Shown: positions 7,172-13,943 of the stretch, piece after piece
Position numbering within the stretch: position 1 is the stretch's first letter
Layout: the number at the start of each line of letters is the position of its first letter
Source of the DNA: Eubacterium sp. CAG:180
Lineage (GTDB): Bacteria > Bacillota > Clostridia > Oscillospirales > Acutalibacteraceae
Assembly: GCA_000432435.1 (NCBI GenBank)
Contig: HF993131.1
Location: 77,702 to 102,368, forward strand
Length of the DNA stretch: 24,667 nt
Reading direction: 5' to 3'
Notes under the pieces: generated by a model
Database searches by the model: none
What the model was told of the DNA's origin: nothing
Seen by the model: only the letters and a program-made list of their open reading frames with translations
Made by a program: the position numbers and the translations under genes

Positions 7172-7671
7172 TTTTTCTCCTTATCCGCTCTGTCGGAAGA
7201 TTTTTTCTTAATTTGCGGAAAACCTTTAAATATAAAAATAAAAGCGACAACAAGACTTAAAAGAAACAGCACAAAATATAATATGTGCTCCTTAAAATAA
7301 ACATAAAGTGCCGAAAAGGCCTTTGGCTGCCACATTATCATAATTCCCGTGAGAACGGCAAATATTGCCGATACCAAAACGGCTCCTGCCGCGGTATCCT
7401 TTGCCGCCCTGCCGTTATCAGTCCATTCGGTGCTTGCCAAATCGACGGTTCTTTCAACTGCGGTGTTGACAAGCTCAAGAGACACAACAAGCGCGTTTGC
7501 AAGAAATATTATCGCAAACTGAGTTCTTGTAATCTCAAAAAAGTCCGCCATCAGCAAAAAAGAATACATATATATCATACAGACAAAATGTATTCTCATA
7601 TTGCGCTCGTGTTTAAGTGTGTAAAATATTCCGCGGAAAGCATAGCCGAAGCTCCTTATGAGCCCGCGCAT
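7168..7671 (-). CDS. dgkA: Undecaprenol/diacylglycerol kinase (DgkA family) with extra C-terminal helix
   Basis: Membrane kinase of the prokaryotic DagK family. In Gram-positives the preferred substrate is undecaprenol, recycling the wall-precursor carrier lipid. Visible signature residues are ERNMRIH near 22-28, ExxNTAVE at 66-73 and AKDTAAGAV at 90-97, with hydrophobic segments near 30-45, 50-68 and 95-113. The protein is 167 residues, longer than the usual 115-130. The surplus is a fourth hydrophobic segment (about 130-152) and a lysine-rich tail. Its ATG overlaps the ybeY stop by one base (TGATG), and its end overlaps era by four bases, implying tight coupling. Confidence 0.9.
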   Translation of the reverse strand: MRGLIRSFGYAFRGIFYTLKHERNMRIHFVCMIYMYSFLLMADFFEITRTQFAIIFLANALVVSLELVNTAVERTVDLASTEWTDNGRAAKDTAAGAVLVSAIFAVLTGIMIMWQPKAFSALYVYFKEHILYFVLFLLSLVVAFIFIFKGFPQIKKKSSDRADKEKK

Positions 7672-8189
7672 CAGATTTTATCCTCACTCTGGTCTATATA
7701 ATAGCTGCCGTTGCGTTTGAGACCGAGCTGTGTTAACACAGTCTCCTCTTTTTCGCGCATATGTACCGCTTCAAGACCGCCGTTCACATGGTCATAACCA
7801 AGAAGATGCAAAAGAGAATGGACGGTCAAAAACGCGATTTCCCTCTGAAGAGAGTGTCCGTATTCCTCTGCTTGAGCTACTGCATGCTCGATTGATATAA
7901 CTATGTCGCCGAGCATTTTTGCACCGGTGTCATGATTTATATCGTAAACGCCGTTTTCACCGAGCGGAAAAGACAAAACATCTGTTGACGCGTCGATATT
8001 ACGGTGTTTTTTGTTAAGCTCTCTTATCTCGGCGTCGTCCACGAAGGACACGCTGATTTCGGCGGAGCCTTCAAATTGCTCCATTGCGAGTACCGCATTG
8101 CAGCAGCGACGAACGAGCATACGCACACCCGTAGGTATTTTTACCGTTTTCTGTTTGTTTGAGATGATTACCTTAATTTTGTCTGTCAT
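7671..8189 (-). CDS. ybeY: Endoribonuclease YbeY
   Basis: YbeY is a zinc-dependent RNase that matures the 16S rRNA 3' end and takes part in ribosome quality control. The 172-residue protein carries the metal motif H124-SLL-H128-LLGYD-H134, matching the family HxxxHxxxGxxH pattern, preceded by the conserved DVLSFP segment around residue 70-75. It starts within the last codons of phoH (ATGA overlap of four bases) and ends overlapping dgkA. In Bacillus pgpH/yqfF lies between phoH and ybeY; here it is absent and the two genes are directly coupled. Confidence 0.95.
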   Translation of the reverse strand: MTDKIKVIISNKQKTVKIPTGVRMLVRRCCNAVLAMEQFEGSAEISVSFVDDAEIRELNKKHRNIDASTDVLSFPLGENGVYDINHDTGAKMLGDIVISIEHAVAQAEEYGHSLQREIAFLTVHSLLHLLGYDHVNGGLEAVHMREKEETVLTQLGLKRNGSYYIDQSEDKI

Positions 8190-9145
8190 TTTCTTTTCTC
8201 CTCATTTTTCTCATATGCTTTGATTATATCCTGTACTAATTTATGCCTTACTACGTCCTTTTCGGTGAACGTATTTATTGAAATATCCGGAACATTTCTG
8301 AGTATTTTCATAGCGTCGGTAAGCCCAGACCTTTTCCCGTCCGGTAAATCTATTTGGGTAGCATCGCCGGTTACTACCATTTTAGAGTTGAAGCCGAGTC
8401 GGGTCAAAAACATTTTCATCTGCTCGCGAGTGGTGTTTTGCGCCTCGTCAAGTATTATAAAGCTGTCGTCAAGAGTTCTGCCGCGCATATACGCGAGCGG
8501 TGCCACCTCAATAGAGCCGCGCTCCTGATAACGGGCGAACGCCTCTGCCCCGAGCATATCGAAAAGCGCGTCATACAGCGGTCTTAAATAAGGGTCAACC
8601 TTTTGCTGCAAATCGCCCGGCAAAAATCCGAGCTTTTCGCCTGCCTCAACCGCCGGACGTGTCAAGATAATACGATTGACCTCCTTTGCGCGAAAGGCAG
8701 TGACAGCCATGGCGACGGCAAGATATGTTTTACCCGTGCCGGCAGGACCCGCACCCAAAACTATTGTATTTTTTCGTATTGCCTCGACATACTTTTTCTG
8801 ACCGAGCGTTTTCGGCTTTACGGGTTTGCCCTTAGATGTTATGCAGACGCAATCGCCAGATAAGGACATAAGCTTGTCCTCTTCGCCGTCCTTAACAAGA
8901 GATATAACATATCGCACGTTTTGATCGGAAAGAGCTTCGCCCTTATTTATGAGGGCTAAAAGGCGCTCTATGGCGGTTGTGGCCTTAGCCACATTTTCCG
9001 CCTCGCCGCTTATTTTAAGGTCGGAGCCGCGATTTAAAACCGTAACCGAAAATTCACTTTCTATAAGTCTTATATTCTCGTCAAAGCTGCCGAATAAGCT
9101 TACGGCATTTTCCATACGGTCAATACTGAGGACCTGCTCAAACAC
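8186..9145 (-). CDS. phoH: PhoH-like ATPase (YbeZ)
   Basis: A cytoplasmic P-loop ATPase of the PhoH family, thought to act on RNA with YbeY. The 319-residue protein has an N-terminal KH-like region (residues 15-70), P-loop GPAGTGKT at 133-140, a LTRPAVEAGEKLGFLPG segment from 161, Walker B ILDEAQN at 231-237 and the downstream TGDATQIDLP sensor motif. The start is GTG at 9143-9145 with AAGGTGG seven bases upstream. It is coupled to ybeY through a four-base overlap. A candidate promoter lies in the 69-base gap after yqfD. Confidence 0.95.
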   Translation of the reverse strand: MFEQVLSIDRMENAVSLFGSFDENIRLIESEFSVTVLNRGSDLKISGEAENVAKATTAIERLLALINKGEALSDQNVRYVISLVKDGEEDKLMSLSGDCVCITSKGKPVKPKTLGQKKYVEAIRKNTIVLGAGPAGTGKTYLAVAMAVTAFRAKEVNRIILTRPAVEAGEKLGFLPGDLQQKVDPYLRPLYDALFDMLGAEAFARYQERGSIEVAPLAYMRGRTLDDSFIILDEAQNTTREQMKMFLTRLGFNSKMVVTGDATQIDLPDGKRSGLTDAMKILRNVPDISINTFTEKDVVRHKLVQDIIKAYEKNEEKRK

Positions 9146-9186
9146 TGAAAAACCACCTTAGATAATTTTCTGTCGATATTTAATAT

Positions 9187-9215
9187 ATAGTATCACAATT
9201 TTTGTGATTAGTCAC
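9187..9215 (-). promoter_or_regulatory. Candidate phoH promoter with a dyad in its spacer
   Basis: Minus-strand GTGACT (9210-9215) and TACTAT (9187-9192, extended TGA) are 17 bases apart. The spacer holds a 7-3-7 inverted repeat, ATCACAA / TTGTGAT (9192-9208). A promoter here would free phoH-ybeY-dgkA-era-recO-mutS2 from sporulation control of yqfCD. The match to consensus is moderate. Confidence 0.45.
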
Positions 9216-10375
9216 TAATTTTTTTCAACAAAAATCTCGCTCTCAACGCCTATTTGTTTTTCACATTTGTATGCTCCGCTGAGTCTTGAACCGTTTTTTT
9301 GTATATCAGAGGAAATAATCTTACAATTTTTCAATTCGCTCCTGCAAAGGTCCGTGTATTTTTTTGCCGACAAAAGCTCCCGACAGCTTTCATCCTCCAA
9401 CAAAAAATCTCTGTTGTATTCGGTAGCGCGCACCCTTATTATACCCATGGGCAAGACGGTTTTATCCGTTGACGCAAGAAAGCTCACCGCATATTTTTCT
9501 CCGTAATCGGGAACACCTCCGAGCGGAATTTTAACATTGAAAAAATACAGCGCATACCTTATTTTTTCACGCGAAGGCGCGCAAAATTCCGAATTTTCAA
9601 AATCGGAAGAAATGTTTTTTTCGACTTCCGCATACACGTTGCCTGCCGCATGTACGAGAGATTCGGTCTTGTCTTGATTTGTCTTTACCCCGGATATGAG
9701 AAGATTGCCCTTCAGCACGGCAGAGCCTGCCTTTATTTCCTCTTGACCCGAATACAACTGTACCTTGGTCACCACGCCGTCCTCCGACGCAACTATATTA
9801 CATGGGGTTTCGTTGTCCTCTATCTTCGGTGCCGGCACGCTTTCACGCACCTCCACGGACGCATTAGAGCCGTTCAGATTGACAACCGCAAACGACAAAT
9901 CACCGTCAAATATTTTTAAAGCCTCGTCTGAAATCTCTTTTGCGTTTATATCTCGGCGCTTTGCTCCTGGTTTTACTCCCAATGAAGAAAATACATTGAG
10001 AATTTGCTCGTCTGATATGTTTTCGTTTCCGCTGACGGATACAGTCCATATCATAGTCGATAAATACGAAACGGTGATTATCGCCGCGGCAACGCCTATT
10101 ACAAGTCCCACTCTCTTTCGCTGCTTAAATGTAAAAAAAGGCAAACCCGTTTTTTTGATTATTCTTGTTTTTACCCCGGAACGCCTTACCGCCTCCCTGA
10201 TATTTTTATAGTCTCGAAGCATAGTTTTTGCATACAGCTTGTCTTTTACTCGTTTTACATCCCACAATCTTACGTGATAAACGGAGCACAGATTTATAAA
10301 GCGTTCGGGAAAACCACCCTCCGCGCAAAATTCAACATATCCGAAAATAAATCTCAAAAAACGTATTATCGACAT
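9215..10375 (-). CDS. yqfD: Sporulation protein YqfD
   Basis: YqfD is a membrane protein made in the mother cell during sporulation; its molecular role is unclear. The 386-residue protein, close to the usual ~395, has an N-terminal domain of about 85 residues (SIIRFLRFIFGYVEF..., RxxG-rich), one clear transmembrane helix at about 89-110, and a large outer domain with a POTRA-like start (VSVSGNENISDEQI) and a GVVTKVQLYSGQEEIKAG segment near 205-225. The ATG has GAGGTG at ordinary distance. It follows yqfC by nine bases, the conserved pairing. Confidence 0.92.
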   Translation of the reverse strand: MSIIRFLRFIFGYVEFCAEGGFPERFINLCSVYHVRLWDVKRVKDKLYAKTMLRDYKNIREAVRRSGVKTRIIKKTGLPFFTFKQRKRVGLVIGVAAAIITVSYLSTMIWTVSVSGNENISDEQILNVFSSLGVKPGAKRRDINAKEISDEALKIFDGDLSFAVVNLNGSNASVEVRESVPAPKIEDNETPCNIVASEDGVVTKVQLYSGQEEIKAGSAVLKGNLLISGVKTNQDKTESLVHAAGNVYAEVEKNISSDFENSEFCAPSREKIRYALYFFNVKIPLGGVPDYGEKYAVSFLASTDKTVLPMGIIRVRATEYNRDFLLEDESCRELLSAKKYTDLCRSELKNCKIISSDIQKNGSRLSGAYKCEKQIGVESEIFVEKN

Positions 10376-10384
10376 AAAATCACC

Positions 10385-10675
10385 TCAGCCCGTAAATTCA
10401 ATCGAAATTATACTGCCCTTTATCACCGTCTGTTCGTCGGAATAAGAACACAGCGTAAGGTCGCTGCCGCAAAAGGTAACGGTCAGAGAGCCTGCATTAA
10501 GCGAAATCCTGTCATTGTCATATTCCGTTATTCCGAAGCAGCCGTCAACGACCGCCTCCTTATTGCCCTCCGTCTCAATATGCGGCACGGACGGGCTCAA
10601 AATTTTAGGCATATCAAGCGCGCCGACAATTTTTTGCTCGGACGCTTTTTTTCGCTGCTTTCTTCTTGCGGTCAA
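10385..10675 (-). CDS. yqfC: YabP/YqfC-family sporulation protein
   Basis: A 96-residue protein with the YabP/YqfC fold pattern: a basic N-terminus, then VDGCFGITEYDNDRISLNAG, TVTFCGSDLTL and a final VIKGSIISIEF strand. In Bacillus yqfC and yqfD are co-expressed under sigma-E. The start codon is TTG at 10673-10675, supported by GGAGGG seven bases upstream; no ATG fits. It lies nine bases before yqfD and diverges from ylbJ, with which it shares an 84-base AT-rich control region. I found no convincing minus-strand sigma-E promoter there. Confidence 0.88.
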   Translation of the reverse strand: MTARRKQRKKASEQKIVGALDMPKILSPSVPHIETEGNKEAVVDGCFGITEYDNDRISLNAGSLTVTFCGSDLTLCSYSDEQTVIKGSIISIEFTG

Positions 10676-10705
10676 AACCGATCCCTCCGAAAAGTCATTT
10701 TAAGC

Positions 10706-10734
10706 TCATATATAAATATGCCGCCTCATATATT
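10706..10734 (+). promoter_or_regulatory. Sigma-E-like promoter for ylbJ
   Basis: TCATATA (10706-10712) and CATATATT (10727-10734) are 14 bases apart. Against the Bacillus sigma-E consensus (KMATATT, about 14 bases, CATACANT) this matches at 6 of 7 and 7 of 8 positions. The gene's ATG is 26 bases downstream and its Bacillus homologue is sigma-E-dependent. Confidence 0.6.
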
Positions 10735-10759
10735 TAAATTACGGAAAAGGGTGAAAAGA

Positions 10760-11824
10760 ATGGATAAAAAGCAATGCCGAAAATATATAGTTCCGGTTAT
10801 ATTGACTGCTTTGGTGTGCCTGTTTTTGTTTACAAGGCCGGAGATATGCTCCGAGGGCGTCAGAAGCGGAATACTTTTGGCGGCGGAAACGGTCGTGCCG
10901 TCCCTGTTTCCGTTTATGACGGTGGCCTCCTTTCTTCTGCGCTCGGGTCTCGGAGAAGCCGCGGGAAAACCGTTTGATAAGGTGTGCGAAAAGCTGTTCA
11001 GGCTTCCGGGCGTTTTGGCTCCGGTTATTATTATGTCGCAGATAGGCGGATTTCCCATAGGCGCAAAAATGACATATGAATTGCTCAAAAAAAATGCTAT
11101 AACCGAAAACGAGGCGCAAAGAGCTTGTCTTTTTTGCATAAACGCGGGCCCCGCCTTTGTGATAGGGACGGTTGGCTCGGAGATGCTCGGAAGCGTCAAA
11201 GCCGGCGTGCTGTTATACATATCCACTGTTTCGGCATCATTTTTTACCGGTATCTTTTCAATTGCTCTGTATGATAAAGCGGCGGAGGAAAAGGGTAAAA
11301 GCGAAATTCCGTTTACACTTTGCGACCCTGTCGGAGCTTTTGTACGTTCCGTGGGTGACGCCACAAACGACGTAATAAAAATATGCGCCTGGGTAGTTAT
11401 TTTTAAAACCGTATGCGACGGTTTATCTACCTTACCTATACCGCCCGGAGCTGCTCTTTTCTTTGAATTCATCCTCGAGGTCACAAACGGCTGCCGCGCC
11501 GCCGCCGGAAAAGCTCCGATACCCGCCTTGGCCGCAATAATATCCTTCGGCGGTCTGTCGGTACACTGCCAGATAATGTCGTATCTCAGATACACAAAGC
11601 TCAAAATGCGGTATTTTTACACGGCAAGAGCGGTATGCGCGTCTTTTTCGGCAATAATATGTATGGAGCTTTTAAAGGTCTTCCCATGCGAGGTATCTGT
11701 CTTTGCAACCGACAGCTCCGTAACTCCGGCAGCCTATTCGGTTTCCGTACCGGCTCTTGCGGCACTGCTTATAATGAGCGTGCTGCTCATCTTAGAGGTT
11801 GATTCGGATAAAAAAATGTGTTAG
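10760..11824 (+). CDS. ylbJ: Sporulation membrane protein YlbJ/SpoVV
   Basis: A 354-residue polytopic membrane protein of the YlbJ family (nucleoside-recognition/Gate fold). In Bacillus it is called SpoVV and moves dipicolinic acid from the mother cell toward the forespore. Hydrophobic segments and the conserved SQIGGFPIGAKMTYELLKKN and FCINAGPAFVIGTVG motifs (residues about 93-145) are visible. A matching second half contains ISFGGLSVHCQ (about 260). The frame is open far upstream (to 10274), but that part lies antisense to yqfCD. The ATG at 10760 has AAAAGGGTG just before it. Divergent from yqfCD. Confidence 0.92.
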   Translation: MDKKQCRKYIVPVILTALVCLFLFTRPEICSEGVRSGILLAAETVVPSLFPFMTVASFLLRSGLGEAAGKPFDKVCEKLFRLPGVLAPVIIMSQIGGFPIGAKMTYELLKKNAITENEAQRACLFCINAGPAFVIGTVGSEMLGSVKAGVLLYISTVSASFFTGIFSIALYDKAAEEKGKSEIPFTLCDPVGAFVRSVGDATNDVIKICAWVVIFKTVCDGLSTLPIPPGAALFFEFILEVTNGCRAAAGKAPIPALAAIISFGGLSVHCQIMSYLRYTKLKMRYFYTARAVCASFSAIICMELLKVFPCEVSVFATDSSVTPAAYSVSVPALAALLIMSVLLILEVDSDKKMC

Positions 11825-11858
11825 CATAGTAATACACAATGTAATCGGGGTGAAACGG

Positions 11859-12074
11859 ATGAAGGATAAGATGCTTGGCGGAAACATTTCTCCGAAATGT
11901 GAATACTGTGAATTTTCAACGCCGACAAATGACGGCGATACGGTGCTCTGCCCCAAAAAGGGCGTTGTGTCAAAAGATTGGTACTGTAAAAAATACAAGT
12001 ATGATATTTTTAAACGCGAACCGAAACTACACCCGACAGCGCCCGAATTTTCAAAAAGCGATTTTGAGATTTAA
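11859..12074 (+). CDS. Small four-cysteine protein, probable zinc ribbon
   Basis: A 71-residue soluble protein. It has CEYC near residues 14-17, then LCPKKG and a YCKKYKYDIFKREP motif, giving four cysteines spaced like a zinc ribbon. I recall similar short proteins (CxYC...CxKKG...CxKFxYDPLKRxP) in many Clostridia without an assigned role, so it is probably a conserved hypothetical. I chose the ATG at 11859, preceded by GGGGTG; an earlier ATG at 11799 overlaps ylbJ and lacks a ribosome site. It follows ylbJ by 34 bases and precedes a strong terminator, so it may be co-expressed in sporulation. Confidence 0.78.
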   Translation: MKDKMLGGNISPKCEYCEFSTPTNDGDTVLCPKKGVVSKDWYCKKYKYDIFKREPKLHPTAPEFSKSDFEI

Positions 12075-12078
12075 CATA

Positions 12079-12123
12079 ACAGCCGTCCGAGAGACAAAAG
12101 CAGTTCTCGGGCGGCTGTTTTTT
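12079..12123 (+). terminator. Intrinsic terminator after the ylbJ transcript
   Basis: A 14-bp GC-rich stem (12079-12092 with 12105-12118, one G-U pair), a 12-base loop and six Ts. It begins five bases after the stop of the small cysteine protein. Confidence 0.93.
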
Positions 12124-12153
12124 CGATAAAAAAGCGAATATATACTTAAGAGA

Positions 12154-12181
12154 TTGAAAAAGAGAATAAAAGTGATATACT
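12154..12181 (+). promoter_or_regulatory. Promoter for the ABC exporter operon
   Basis: TTGAAA (12154-12159), a 16-base spacer and TATACT (12176-12181) with an extended TGA. It lies 34 bases before the first ABC gene. No adjacent regulator gene is seen. Confidence 0.7.
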
Positions 12182-12215
12182 ATTATAATCAAAATTTCAT
12201 TCAAAAGGAGCAACT

Positions 12216-13943
12216 ATGAAAAAGTATTACGCTCTTTATAAAAAGCAATTTATCTTAGGGCCGGCGTTTAAGCTCGCCGAGGCCATACTTGAACTTTTGG
12301 TCCCGCTCGTTATGGCTAAAATCATTGACGTGGGAATCAAAAACGGCGATGTGCCATACATTATAAAAATGGGGCTTTTGATGGCAAGCCTCGGTATACT
12401 GGGCCTTTTGTGTGCCATAGTATGTCAATACAGCGCTGCCGTTGCCCAACAGGGAGTTGGCACGGAAATCAGAAACGATATGTTTAAAAAGATAAATTCC
12501 TTTGCACAAAGCGATATTGACGCCTTTTCTTCGTCATCGCTTATAACGAGAATTACGAACGACGTAAACCAGATACAGTCGGGCGTTGCAATGTTTATAC
12601 GTCTTATGTTTCGCTCGCCGTTTTTAATAGCCGGTTCGCTTATTATGGCAATGAAGCTTGATCTTAAAATGTCAATAATCTTCTTTGCAGCAGGTCTTTT
12701 GGTCAGTCTTATTATGTACTATGTTCTGACTAAGAGCCTGCCGCTTTACAAGGTGATACAAAAGGTACTTGATAAGGTCTCGCTTGTTGTCAAGGAAAAT
12801 CTTTCAGGCGTCAGAGTTATACGCGCATTTTCAAAAAGCAATCATGAAAAAGAGCGCTTCGGCGATAAGAATGACGAGCTGACTAAGATAAACTTCCGTG
12901 TGGGTAGCCTTTCGGCACTTCTGAACCCAATGACATTTGCCGTGATGAACCTCGCAATAGTAATTTTGCTGTATTTCGGTGGAAAAAACGTATATTCGGG
13001 CGAGCTGTCGCAGGGAAAAATAATAGCACTTATAAGCTATATGACACAAATACTTCTTTCAATAATCGTATTTGCAAACGTCATAGTCGTATTTACAAAG
13101 GCACTCGCAAGCGTTCAGCGCGTTAAAGAGGTATTGGACGCCGAGCCGAGCATAAAGGATGACGACGCGGCATATCAAAACGGCGATGAAGCCGCTACGG
13201 CGGTCGAATTCACCGATGTCAGCTACGCGTTCCCAAAATCCGACGAAAACGCCCTGTCAAACATCAGCTTTACAGCCGAAAATGGCGAAACGATAGGAAT
13301 TATAGGCGGTACGGGCGCAGGCAAAAGCACACTCGTAAATCTGATACCGCGCTTCAGCGACGTTAAAAGCGGCAGCGTCAAGGTATTCGGCCACGATGTG
13401 CGAGACTGTAAATTCGGATATTTAAGGCACGTCATACATGTTGTACCGCAAAAGAGCAATCTTTTTTCGGGTACAATAAAGGACAACCTGCTGATGGGTG
13501 ACCGCTCCGCCGATGACAGAGACATTGATTTTGCGCTCAAGGTTTCGCAAAGCGCGGAATTTGTATCAAAGCTAAAGGACGGCACAGACACCTTAATTGA
13601 GGAAAAGAGCAAAAATCTGTCGGGAGGCCAAAAGCAGCGTCTTTGCATAGCAAGGGCAATAATGGGGCACCCTCGGATATTGATTTTTGACGATTCATCA
13701 AGCGCGCTTGACTTCGCCACAGACGCAGCTCTGAGAAAAGCTTTGAAAGAAAACTTAAATGACACAACAGTATTTTTGGTATCGCAGCGCGTCAACACGG
13801 TAAAGAATGCCGATAAAATACTCGTTCTCGACGACGGTGAGCTTGTGGCAACCGGTACGCACAAGGAGCTATACAAAACAAATGAAGTATACCGCGACAT
13901 TTGTCTGTCACAGCTTTCAGAAAAGGAGGTTGCCTCCGTATGA
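12216..13943 (+). CDS. Heterodimeric ABC exporter, degenerate-site subunit
   Basis: A 575-residue half-transporter: a type IV exporter membrane domain with six helices (about 1-305) fused to an ATPase domain (about 330-575). It has P-loop GGTGAGKS at 364-371, Q-loop PQ at 411-412 and a canonical LSGGQ at 468-472. The catalytic Glu after Walker B is Asp (FDD, D493), and the switch His is Gln (SQR, Q524). These two changes mark the non-hydrolysing partner in heterodimers such as TM287/288 and BmrCD. The ATG follows AAGGAG. The next gene overlaps by four bases and supplies the competent site. Substrate unknown; such pairs export drugs, lipids or peptides. Confidence 0.93.
   Translation: MKKYYALYKKQFILGPAFKLAEAILELLVPLVMAKIIDVGIKNGDVPYIIKMGLLMASLGILGLLCAIVCQYSAAVAQQGVGTEIRNDMFKKINSFAQSDIDAFSSSSLITRITNDVNQIQSGVAMFIRLMFRSPFLIAGSLIMAMKLDLKMSIIFFAAGLLVSLIMYYVLTKSLPLYKVIQKVLDKVSLVVKENLSGVRVIRAFSKSNHEKERFGDKNDELTKINFRVGSLSALLNPMTFAVMNLAIVILLYFGGKNVYSGELSQGKIIALISYMTQILLSIIVFANVIVVFTKALASVQRVKEVLDAEPSIKDDDAAYQNGDEAATAVEFTDVSYAFPKSDENALSNISFTAENGETIGIIGGTGAGKSTLVNLIPRFSDVKSGSVKVFGHDVRDCKFGYLRHVIHVVPQKSNLFSGTIKDNLLMGDRSADDRDIDFALKVSQSAEFVSKLKDGTDTLIEEKSKNLSGGQKQRLCIARAIMGHPRILIFDDSSSALDFATDAALRKALKENLNDTTVFLVSQRVNTVKNADKILVLDDGELVATGTHKELYKTNEVYRDICLSQLSEKEVASV
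13925..13937 (+). promoter_or_regulatory. Hairpin covering the ribosome site of the second ABC gene
   Basis: The ribosome site GGAGG (13925-13929) can pair fully with CCTCC (13933-13937) across a 3-base loop, just before the ATG at 13940. Ribosomes finishing the first gene would melt it, which would make the second gene depend on translation of the first. Confidence 0.5.

Noticed and set aside
10274..10759. Long N-terminal extension of the ylbJ frame
   Set aside because: It runs antisense to yqfC and yqfD, and a good ribosome site and sigma-E-like promoter place the start at 10760.
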